This document shows, in pieces, positions 50,828 to 60,000 of a stretch of 60,000 nucleotides of DNA. The number at the start of each line of letters is the position of its first letter. Positions within the stretch are counted from its first letter, which is position 1. The position numbers and the translations under genes were made by a program. This stretch comes from Diphasiastrum complanatum (lineage: Eukaryota > Streptophyta > Lycopodiopsida > Lycopodiales > Lycopodiaceae): positions 49,982,841-50,042,840 of the forward strand of contig CM055095.1 of NCBI GenBank assembly GCA_029204225.1, read 5' to 3'. Below the pieces are notes generated by a model. The model worked only from the letters and a program-made list of their open reading frames with translations, searched no databases and was not told the DNA's origin.

Positions 50828-51249
50828 TGTTATGACCATATTCAGCTAAGGACATGGAATAGTCCTACGGCCCTCCAGTTTTCGAGATTATTGGTCACGC
50901 CATGAACTTGAGAGGACCCAACCACTCTCATTGAGACATGTGGAGTAGTGCATGACTATTATAGGCAAAAGAAATGCATGAAGAGTTGTGACCTTTATAT
51001 AGTTGACATGCATGGATTCATGCACAGGATCCTACTCTCTATATATTTAGATAGTGATTATTCCGTCGACGACTTTGGTCTAGGTTACCAGTAGAGCTCT
51101 TCTCCTCTTGCTATTACATGGCATGGCTTGGGGGCTAGATCCAGGAGGATTCTCCAAGAGGGATCTAGGATTGGTTGGGTGGTTTTGCTCTATTGTCTCT
51201 CTTGTGTTTTCCTATCCTCATCTTAAGGGTTTGCCTAGTGATCTTTACA
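50828..51249 (+). repeat. LARD 3' LTR
   Basis: 422 bp, TGTTATGACCATATTC to GATCTTTACA, followed by the duplication CTTAG at 51250-51254. Confidence 0.9.
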
Positions 51250-51259
51250 CTTAGTCTCA

Positions 51260-53725
51260 CTTCAATTATCAAGTAAGTACTTAGAGATGGAACAACTCCA
51301 CAATTGTTTATCTATGCTCTGAAGTATGATATCTGATTTAAAAGTACACTATGTGATAAATTTGCCTATTGGGTCTGATTCTCTCCAAACTAGTAACGTC
51401 GCCTTCATGTAAACTCAATTTACATGAACCGATGGGTGAATTATAACCTTACATTGGAGATCAATGTTCAAAATGTAAAGAAATAAAACAATTACAGTCC
51501 AAGATTATCCACAATTTCTTGTAGACATGTCATAAATGATTCTTGGTACAAATACACTTAGAATATAAGAAAAATTTAAGGTATAACCATTCATCCTACT
51601 AAAATCTCTAGGATATCCACCAAGATAAATTGCCTTTAACTCAATTCTGAGTACCATGTATACTTTCTTGAATTAACTGCTCTATTCATGGCATCTCATA
51701 CAACAAAATAGCAACCATTCAATCTCGATAGATTTGTTTGTCTCCTAATTAACCAAAGATGTAGGCTGAAAACCGTACACAAGCATCTATAGACCACAAT
51801 CTGTACTAGAACTTCATTCACTAAGGTAAGCAAATTCCTCATAAGTAAAAATAAATTACGTTTATGAGAATGCATGTGAGACCTACTTAATCTCAATTTT
51901 GCTCCGGAGTAAAGAAATTTAGATTTTCTACTAGCTGATTCAAATTTTTGACTCTTTCAAATAAATCGAGAATTACTCAGCATCTTAAGAATCATGATAG
52001 TTTCTTATTATCTTCTCATGGCAATAAAGTATCAATTTATGATTCGTCAATCATAAATATTTAGAATCTTATGAGAATGCATGTGAGAACTACTTAATCT
52101 CAATTTTCCTCCGGAGTAAAGAAATTTAGATTTTTCACTAACTAATCTAAATTTGGACTCTTTCAAATAAATCGAGAATTACTCATCATTTTAGGAATGA
52201 TGATATTTCCTTATAATCTTCTGATGGCAATTAAGTATCAATTTATGATCTGTCAATCATAAATATTTAGAATCTTATCATTCATCAATCAGAATTCATT
52301 GGATTCTAAAACCATAGTCATATGTGATTAAATGCAAGCCCTTTCAACTAGCAAAGGCTGAACGCCATAAGGATGGTGGTTTGTTGCATCCGTTAGATAT
52401 TTCTGACAAGAGATGGGAAAGCATATATATGGATTTTTGTAGTTGGACTTTCAAAGACCCAACGACAAAATGATTCTATTTGGATTGTAGTGGATCAGTT
52501 GACTAAGTTAGCTGCTTTCATACCAGTTAAGTCAACTATAAAGGCTTCTGATTTAGCCAGATCTTTGTTGAAAAACTATTTCGGTAGTATGGTCTGATGA
52601 GTGACATTGTTAGTGATAGAGATTCTAAGTTCACAGTTCACTTCTGGTCAGCAGGATTCCATAAACTGGAAACTTCGCTTAGTTTTAGTTGTTTTGATCA
52701 TCCTAAATCAGATGGCCAAACAAAAAGGACTAATCAAACTATGGAAGATATATTGAGGACATATGTTTCTCACATGCAATCTCATTGGGAAGATTACATT
52801 CCTCTGATTGAGTTTGCAAATATTGGGGTATATGCACAACATAGAACTCGGGAAATATAAGAATCATTCCGAATCTTTTCCACAAGGAAAATCACTAGAT
52901 TTCAAGAATATTCTTTCAAACCGATTCTTAAACAGATTACGAGTTCCAAATTCTACAATCAACCAAGTAATTAAAGACCATTACAACATCCGCCTTTAAC
53001 AACATAAAATTTATACAACCCCCTAGAACAACATCTAGAGATTACAAAGTTCTGCTGAATTTCATTCTTGGAACCATTAGAATCCGGTATCCAATTGAGC
53101 TCTCTGGGATACAATCACTAATGTGTTAAATCTATTCCTCAACTGAGAAATACTCATCCAAGAATTCAGTATCCTATGCACACAATTTCCTGATGAATCC
53201 AAATGACTCATAAATTGTGTGTCTTACAAGCAATACACTCAAAACAAACAGTTCTCAGTGAATTCTCTTCACACTATCAGTTTTACCAATTAACTTCCTC
53301 AGAGGTAAATCAACTACTCAAGTTAATTGCCCATGATTTAGAAATCTTAAATGTCTAGGTGAAGAATTCAATTATACTAGTATAACACCACATTTAGATC
53401 TTTATCCAAATCATTTTTAAGTTAACTAAGATTTATCAAAATAGATCTGTTAACTCTGCAAGTATATGTTTCCACAATACTTGATCATACGTCTATGTTC
53501 AACAACTAGGTTAAGTGCACCAGATAACCTTAGTAACTAGGAATACATAGTAGATCCAAACAAGATTAATCGTGCACATATGAAAATAATCTCACTATGA
53601 CCCAGTACATAAATATATATGTCCTTGTCTGGCATATTCCTCCAAAATCTGAAATGGTACAAGGAATTCAATTCTTTCAAGAAGATCATTAACCGCATTA
53701 TCCAATAATCCAAAGATTTTAATTA
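51260..53725 (-). repeat. Inverted partial copy of the LARD interior
   Basis: The reverse complement of 51260-52330 matches about 49915-50730. That of 52827-53640 matches about 49068-49910, and that of 53641-53725 matches about 47580-47661. LTRs are absent. A gypsy integrase fragment lies at 52331-52826. The 51.9-52.3 kb part also contains an internal duplication (two copies of CTACTTAATCTCAATTTT about 200 bases apart). Confidence 0.8.
52331..52860 (+). pseudogene. Ty3-gypsy integrase fragment
   Basis: LAKAERHKDGGLLHPLDI, DKRWESIYMDF, SDIVSDRDSKFTVHFW and TMEDILRTYVSHMQSHWED identify the integrase core. The third catalytic residue is lost: DGQTKRTNQ has Lys where DGQTE is expected. Stops occur near 52471 and 52499 in the first half. 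It differs from gypsy 1 at 6740 and is a separate fragment inserted in the inverted LARD copy. Confidence 0.8.
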
Positions 53726-55420
53726 AAATAGTGGGTGGGTGAAAGAACTGATAGTTCTACAGTTGCAGCCTTGGACCCTTGCAATGTCGAGCTTCAACCA
53801 CCACTTGTTGGGTGAGGAGCTCATTTTATTTTGCAAGTTCACGGTTGTTTTCATCTTTCTGTTGCTATAGCTCTTTCTTTTGATCCATTACTTTTGGATC
53901 TCTTTGGGCTTCATAAGAGGGGATTCAACTGTCATTGCTCCAGAGAGTTTATTTTGATCCAGATCGATCTGATTCAACTGTTGCTTAAGTTTTGTCCGTC
54001 CTCCTCAGTTTTTTTGTTTTGATTCTTTTTCTCATCTAGCTGCTTCGCCCGCTTCTTAAATCTTTTTTGGCTGATCATCCAATGTGGTTGGTCTTCGCAA
54101 GACACTTGCAATGATCTTTTAGCCGCTTCAATAAGACTATAAAAAATAGGAGATTTCTCAGAAGAACAGTGAACTGATGATAAACAAACAGATGGAAGGT
54201 AGAGTGGAGGTGGTGGTGACAATGGTAGATGGTGTGGGCGATAGGCATGAGAATGGATGCAGAAGTATGGCAAGAGGCTAGATGAAGGAGACTGACTTTC
54301 CAATGCTTGTGCTTTCTTTTTCTGGAGGATCTTTGTTGTGAATGGGATACTTCTTTCGATTGAGTCGCTTTGGATTGCCCATCTGTCTTCTTAGCCTTGT
54401 CGTTATCGTCTCTGGTTTTGTAACCTTCGCTGTCAATTTTATTGATGTTGTTGTTGGCAGTGTAGCTGCTCCAATGGATGTCAGCATATCCACTCTCTCC
54501 CCCCCCACCCCCCCCCACCCCCCCCAAAAAAAATCTGTTGGTGGGGATGTTGTTGCTGGTAACTGTTCATGCTCAAGATTGGATTGGCGTGTGGAGCACG
54601 TAGTTGAAAACACGTTGAACATCGATGAGATGTAGGAATCAACTCTAACGTGATATGTACTTTTCAAATTTTCAGTATGCTCAAAGATTGTAAACTCTGT
54701 GCAAGGTGAGCTGAAGATGGACAGATGAATGAAAATGTGTTCTTGAGATGCTCTACAGAAGACTCTCGTGTAGTAGCTATTTCTCATGCAAAAATCAATC
54801 GCACAAAATAGGTGAAGAGAAACAAGAAAATAAATAAATGGGATAGAGAGTGAGAACTTTATAGCACTTGTCGAACAAAACTTGCATTCATCAACATTGA
54901 TAATTTACCTTGACAATTGCAAAATTCCATTGTTTGTAGAGTAATGAGACTTACTCTGACATGCCCTTGTCAAAACAAGGCAGGGCTGGTGACACTAAAA
55001 TCTACCATCATTGATAGCAGATGTTGTAAGATATAGCGTGAGATGTAGGTATGGTTGAGGGACTATGTCTTGAGTACCTCTCGGAGCAAGAGATTCAGAA
55101 CCGAATCTCTATCTGGATTTCCAATTCCTAGATTTATTGTGTATTGGCACATTGGAAATCTTATTAACATGTGGAAAGACAAATAGATTTGAGGTTGTAG
55201 AAGGGGAGAAAAATTGTCAATTCCTTGTGGAGATTGCTCTTGGTTGGACATTGTAGCAGATGACGGAATATCGGTTTCACTTTCTTCCTACAAGGACTTA
55301 TTTCATATTAGTGTCTGGTGAATTGCGTGGTAATGTAGAAGTTTGCAAGAAACTTCTCGAGTGAGCAGCAAATTGAGCGGTTGATTGCTATAGTGTTTGT
55401 GTGGTGTTGTCGTGAGGATC
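53726..55420. other. Unassigned region with weak minus-strand frames
   Basis: Minus-strand frames at 54278-54787 (169 codons, with a Gly-rich WGGWGGVGGE over a C-rich run near 54500) and 54075-54527 overlap in different frames. Neither shows a known domain. They could be the decayed upstream or downstream part of the gag-like gene at 55421-56149, but there is no proof. Confidence 0.35.
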
Positions 55421-56149
55421 CTATCGTGATTCATAACTGACATGGCAGGCCGGTAGAATCTTGTTGGGTTGTTTTAGGCAGTCTTTAAAATTGTGTTTTT
55501 TGAAACAGTCGGGACACTCAGCGTGGTACTTGGTCTTGACTGGACAATCAACCATGAAGTGGCTGGTTTCACCATAGATGAAACATCTAGTGTTCAATGG
55601 CCCTTGCATAATGGCATAGCCATCTTGTATGGCTAGTGGTTCTGGACTTTCTAGTGGGTATTCATGATATTACAAGGAATGTCCAGATTGTGACGGTTGT
55701 TCTTCATATCGTTGGATGACATGTGCTTGGATATGCTGATATGAAGGACAAGCATCAGCAAGATGTGTAGCCCGGCAGTGTGGGCACCATATTGGTTTTC
55801 GTCTATAAGATACCTGTGTAGGGTTTAGCTGACCAGCCATACTACTTTGGATGGACTTCAGAGTAGTTTGAAACTCATTTGTGAGTTTTTCCATCTGCAG
55901 TTGGTGTTGCTTATTAAACAATTTTAACTGGGATCTCCAAAGCTGATCTTGGGTATCCTCGATCGGCTTCAACTCATGGACAGGAGCACGTGGTGCTCTC
56001 CTTTCCCTGGATTCATCAACATCTGATCTGTCATCTTCCTCTTTGATGGCATCAGACATAGCTGACTTTAGGATCGTATATTCATCATTGGATGTAAGCT
56101 CACGTCTAATCCATCGTAGAAGGCCCACTAAAAACCAGATGATGAGCAT
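55421..56149 (-). pseudogene. Gag-like protein with CCHC knuckles
   Basis: One frame interrupted by a single stop at 55670-55672. A charged helical part (QDQLWRSQLKLFNKQHQL, MEKLTNEFQTTLKSIQ) is followed by CPHCRATHLADAC (C-x2-C-x3-H-x4-C). After the stop comes CFIYGETSHFMVDC, a CCHC knuckle with its second Cys changed to Tyr, and CPDCFKKHNFKDC. Repeated zinc knuckles after a helical domain suggest retroelement gag. The family is not determined and a cellular CCHC protein is possible. Confidence 0.5.
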
Positions 56150-56257
56150 CTATTCAGAGGGCTGTTCTTGTACTTGATTTTTGAGGCGTTTGTGTTGAAA
56201 ATTGTCACTTCTCACTTGACATTGGTTCATGTAAATATTGATCAAACATTAGAATAT

Positions 56258-57053
56258 GTTGATGATCTGATTTCACACGTGTGTAGCCTGTTCCCACTTG
56301 TGAAAGGATGTACTTTTCATGTTTTATATATCCAAATTGATTTTTTATCATTCTAGTTAGTGTGAATATGAAATGACTAGTTTTTAGTCAAGTTGACTAG
56401 TCACCTACAAATTAGCTTTTCCTTGCATGCGCATGAGTAAATGCTCCCACATGGCAAGTGGATGTTCACACATGTGTATAGAGTACTAGAAGACAAGAGT
56501 TGACCATTTTCCTTAGATCCTATTTTGTAGGGAATATTCCTATATTCTAGGAAACTAGCTTTTTGGATTTTAGTCATATTCTAGAAGGTCAACTATTGGA
56601 TAAGGATCAAAGATGGATTAAATGGATAGATCTGAGTGATGTGGCACTCTTCACACGTGTGAAGGCCTGCTGGACTGTACCAGACTCATGGATGTACTTG
56701 ATCCATAAAAGGATCATCATTTTGCTAAGAAGATTGATGGGACTTTTGCACTCTACACTTTTGTGAGGTTTCTAGTCATTTGTCTTGTGATTTTTATGTA
56801 TGACTGCTATCTAGTATCATTGTACTTGTTGTTTCAGGTGCAGGCCGTACTGTGGACAGTAATCCACACATGTGAGGCCGCTCTCACTAAAAAATGATGT
56901 GTTGATCCATTGCTCTTGCTTAAATCCAAGTGTAGTGAATCTAGATCAAGATCTAATGTGTACAACTTGATAGATTCATTGATTAAGCAACCAATAACTC
57001 TCTATGATTGTAAAGTACAATCATTATTGTCCTAAAAACTGTAAAATTTATCA
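56258..57053 (+). repeat. Probable copia D 5' LTR
   Basis: A TG start at about 56258 and a CA end at 57053, immediately before a primer-site-like sequence, would give an LTR of about 800 bp. No second copy is available, so the left limit is a guess. It holds four of the five palindromes of the type CACACGTGTG or CACACATGTG. Confidence 0.45.
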
Positions 57054-57225
57054 TGGTATTAGAGCTAAGTAAGAGAGTGATCATTGAATCATAAATCTTG
57101 TAAAGATCATTGGCAAAATTTGTTTTTGGCCAATACTAGTGAGGGCGAGTTCTTCTAGAGTGATAGCTTGTAATCATTTGGATCAAAACGACTTGGAGGC
57201 TGTGTATGTACTTTTCACACGTGTG
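56274..57225. promoter_or_regulatory. Five CACAC(G/A)TGTG palindromes
   Basis: Sites at 56274-56283, 56467-56476, 56652-56661, 56865-56874 and 57216-57225. Two extend to TTCACACGTGTGAA (56650 and 57214). They contain the plant G-box or E-box core. They lie in the presumed LTR and leader of copia D. Confidence 0.65.
57054..57065 (+). promoter_or_regulatory. Copia D primer-binding site (one mismatch)
   Basis: TGGTATTAGAGC differs from the initiator tRNA-Met site by one base and sits about 590 bases before the gag start. Confidence 0.7.
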
Positions 57226-57645
57226 AAACCATACAACAACTTTCAATTCAAGTTACTTTGTGTTTGTTGGTCCCAAAATCACAATACTAGTTCATTTTTG
57301 GTGCTTTTTGAAGCATAGTATTGATCTAGATTCATTCTAGCTAATGCCTATGACCAAATAGTGTTTTGGATCATTGAAGCATTTCTTTTTAGAGTCTAAG
57401 ATCAGATCTTAGAGGCTAATTTGTTCAGATCCTTAGTTGAAGTGAAAACTCTAAGAAAAGTGTAAAGCAATTTTTTTTGTGAGAGTGAAAGCTAGGAATT
57501 TTTGGTAAGATCTTTGAGTATCATTCAAGCTTGTGTGCTAGTTTGATAGAGACAAGCCTATAGGCATTCTAGTAAGCTTTAGGCCTTTTCATAGATATTT
57601 TAAAACTCAAAAATCTTTGTGATTTTAAAAAGCATTCATTCTAAA

Positions 57646-58626
57646 ATGTCATCCATGGGTGGATATTTGATGTAATAAAGTGAGAGACTCACTTCCACAA
57701 ATTATTCCATTTGGAAAGTGAGAATGGAAACACTCCTAGTGATCCATGATCTATATGACATAGTTAAAGGAGTAGAGGAAGAGCCTCAAACTCCCCAAGA
57801 ACAAGCCAAATACAAGAAGAGAGCAAGATTAGCTCTACATTGCATAAAGTTAAATGTATGCAATGACCTCTTGAAAGAGGTGTCTTCATGTATCTCATCC
57901 AAAGAGGCTTGGGATTCATTAAAGAGCCTTTATGAATCCAACAATACTTCAAGAATCCTCATGCTAAGAAATCAAGTTTTCCAAAGCATGAAAGGAAGTG
58001 GAGAGAGTGGACAAGAGTATGTCCTTAGGATCAAATCTCTTAACAAGGAGTTAAGTGCAATAAGAGAGAAGATCCAAGATCAAGAACTAGTACAAATCAT
58101 CTTGAATGGTCTAGGTGATGAGTTCACCAACTTAGTCCAATCATTTGCCATTCAAGACTCTCTTCCATCCATTGAAAAGTTGCACAATGTTCTTGTGGCC
58201 GAGGAGAGTACACTTCTACACCTCAAGACAAGAATGGATAGCATGTCACTTAATGGAGGAGAGGAGAAACCTAACTTTACATCTAAAGGCAAGAAGAAGC
58301 AAAATCCATTCAAGAAAAATCAAGGCAAGGAGGCCGAGATGAAGAATGGAGGATCTACCTCCAAAGGCAAAGTGAAGAACAAGGCAAAACTAAAATGTTT
58401 CTTTTGTGGAAAGAAAGGACACTTTGCCTCAGAATGCTACTTGAAAAAGAATCAACAAGCCAAAGGAGATCAAGGGGACATTGCTCAAGAGGAAGAAGAA
58501 GAGGATGGATTCAACACATCCTTAATGGTTGCATCTACACCAACTTCAAGTCAAGACACATGGTGGATAGATAGTGGGGCTAGTTCCCACATGTCCTTTA
58601 ACAAGCATTATTTGAAACTGTTTTGA
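57646..58626 (+). pseudogene. Copia D gag-protease, nearly intact
   Basis: The first ATG (57646) gives nine residues and then two adjacent TAA codons at 57673-57678. The frame is then open for more than 300 codons. It reads LTSTNYSIWKVRMETLL, the UBN2 region with SSKEAWDSLKSLYESNN and ILNGLGDEFTNLVQSF, a Lys-rich linker, and the zinc knuckle CFFCGKKGHFASEC (about 58398-58440). The protease start WWIDSGASSHMS, with intact D-S-G, is at about 58560-58595. It stops at 58624 where the sequence changes. The rest of pol is missing, probably cut by the insertion of copia E. Confidence 0.88.
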
Positions 58627-58705
58627 AACACAAAAAAGAACCACAATGAGAAAGAAATGAAGTAGTAACAGACTCTAAAGCAGAGAATCTGTAAACAATC
58701 TAAAA

Positions 58706-59462
58706 TGAAAATACACTTGCTAAAAAATTTAGACCTACCTAAGATTTGAGCTACACAAGAAAAAGCTCCAAAAAGACAACACAAATTGGCTTTCTAGGAC
58801 AATTCTCCATAAATCCTAATTTTTTTTCGAGAGACATGGATCTTATCAACATGCAAATTGAAACTGGGAGAATCTACCCACTTGCACTCTTGTTCTCCAC
58901 CTGGATGAAAATACTAGTTGATCTCTACCAAACTTCAGGGACAGCTTCAAAAGACTTTGATTCAACTTTTGGCAAGCTCTACAAGGTGTTTTACAGCCAC
59001 CTATTATCCAACTTTATGAAAAAAAAACAAGCAAAAATGATGATTTTTGGCTATTTTCTGGTTTTTTCTTTACTATAAAGTGGAAATTTATGACATGCAA
59101 CTCTTTCTCAATCACATGAAAACCAATTTACAGAATTATAGCCATCCAAATTATAGTTCATACTGTCAATATTGAGTCAGAAAGCATGAAAAAGCAAGCG
59201 ATTTTGACCAAAACATAGCCTAGAGCTGTAAATCATGAAAAGAACCGGCATGCATCATTAATTCCATCATTAATGATTCCTAAATGAAAGTACACTTGCT
59301 AAAAAATTTAGATTTACATAATATTTGAGCTACATAAGAAAAAGCTCCAAAAAAGCATCACAAACTGGCTTTCTAGGATAATTCTTCATATGACCCAATT
59401 TTTTTTTGAGAGAAATGGATCTTAGCAACATGTAAATGGAAATTGGGAGAGTACACCCACTT
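58706..59462. repeat. Direct repeat of about 180 bp, two copies
   Basis: 58706-58888 and 59283-59462 share TACACTTGCTAAAAAATTTA, AGAAAAAGCTCC, ACTGGCTTTCTAGGA and GAGAGAAATGGATCTTA-like text, in the same orientation about 578 bases apart. The second copy is next to the copia E primer site, so both are probably copia E leader sequence. Confidence 0.75.
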
Positions 59463-59477
59463 GCCTTCGTAAGCCTT

Positions 59478-59489
59478 GCTCTGATACCA
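59478..59489 (-). promoter_or_regulatory. Copia E primer-binding site
   Basis: GCTCTGATACCA is the reverse complement of TGGTATCAGAGC. It places a copia element on the minus strand whose LTR lies to the right. Confidence 0.85.
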
Positions 59490-59494
59490 ACATA

Positions 59495-60000
59495 TGCAAC
59501 ACCTCCTCAAGATCTTGTTTAAAAGACAAAACAATAGAGAACACACTATTGGAAAAACCACCCAACCAAGTAGAAGCAGCCAATCAATCTCTAGAAGCTT
59601 CACCCCAAAGCCAAGGATTAGGAAGCATGAGAGTAGAGAGAGACCATGGCAATGAATCCACAAATCCATTATGGAGTAGGGCGAGTTTGGCCTCCTTATA
59701 TAAGGCTAAGAACCCCCTTGTGCATAAAGTCTCTATATATGGATTCTCTATACATAGATTGCTACTGATACTCTACATACACATATACGGTCCCAAACCT
59801 TGTACTAACTCCAATTAGTGTGTCTGAGACTCACAAGGTTATCAATAAATTGTGGGTCACATCCAGTATGATTTGGCATAACTAATAAACTTGATTCACT
59901 AGAGTACTGAGTATCCAAGCCTAGGACTATACCGAATCCGTTATACAGGACACAAATATGACACCATCTCTTCAAGATCATGACATGCTGGTGTTTGAAG
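59495..60000 (-). repeat. Copia E 5' LTR, running off the window
   Basis: On the minus strand this ends GAGGAGGTGTTGCA, five bases before the primer site. It extends beyond 60000, so the start is unseen. It matches a fragment in Helitron 2 at 22345-22478. Confidence 0.75.

Noticed and set aside
54278-54787. 169-codon minus-strand frame with Gly-rich run
   Set aside because: Overlaps a comparable frame in another phase, includes a C-rich homopolymer region, and has no known domain.
55421-56149. Endogenous pararetrovirus coat-protein region
   Set aside because: Zinc knuckles and helices alone do not separate it from retrotransposon gag or a cellular CCHC protein; no movement protein or pararetroviral RT is nearby.

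Overview
This window is nuclear DNA of a land plant, probably a seed plant. The signs are plant Ty1-copia and Ty3-gypsy retrotransposons primed by initiator-methionine tRNA, Helitrons with Rep and PIF1-type helicase domains, many long GA/CT and TA microsatellites, GT-AG introns of 78-450 bases, and one plant-specific neprosin-family gene. The species cannot be named from the sequence. Almost everything is transposable-element DNA, mostly decayed. The neprosin-like gene on the minus strand at 24381-27322 is the only clearly intact host gene; its seven exons join in frame.

Layout: 1-4935 decayed Helitron (Rep and helicase), running directly into 4936-8128 decayed Ty3-gypsy pol with a chromodomain. 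8129-11215 holds a probable gypsy LTR start, two GA microsatellites and unassigned DNA. 11216-20255 is a copia element (A) with both LTRs. It contains a second copia (B, 12603-17963), which itself carries a foldback element (13930-15111). The 3' LTR of A holds a reversed solo LTR of its own family. 20256-24380 has microsatellites and a second, truncated Helitron. 24381-27322 is the neprosin-like gene. 28948-51249 is one large nest: a non-coding LTR element (LARD-like) with target duplication CTTAG, into whose 5' LTR copia C (28968-45539, duplication CAGCT) inserted. Copia C was then invaded by two chromatin-gene units. 51250-53725 is mostly an inverted partial copy of the LARD interior, interrupted by a gypsy integrase fragment. 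53726-60000 holds a gag-like pseudogene, copia D with a nearly complete gag, and the start of copia E on the minus strand.

The most unusual content is in the two units inside copia C. Unit 1 (about 32419-38535) and unit 2 (39515-45364, with terminal inverted repeats and an imperfect 10-bp target duplication) each carry a histone H3-like gene. They also share a divergent, unrecognised gene (gene A) that has a coiled coil and introns. Unit 2 also has a minus-strand gene that resembles a BAH chromatin-reader domain. The H3-like gene of unit 2 begins like a canonical H3 tail and has a long C-terminal extension; that of unit 1 has a long N-tail with a polyproline run and an AT-hook-like motif. Both have in-frame stops here, so these are decayed copies of a family whose active members may be elsewhere in the genome. 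No database search was possible, so novelty is an inference.
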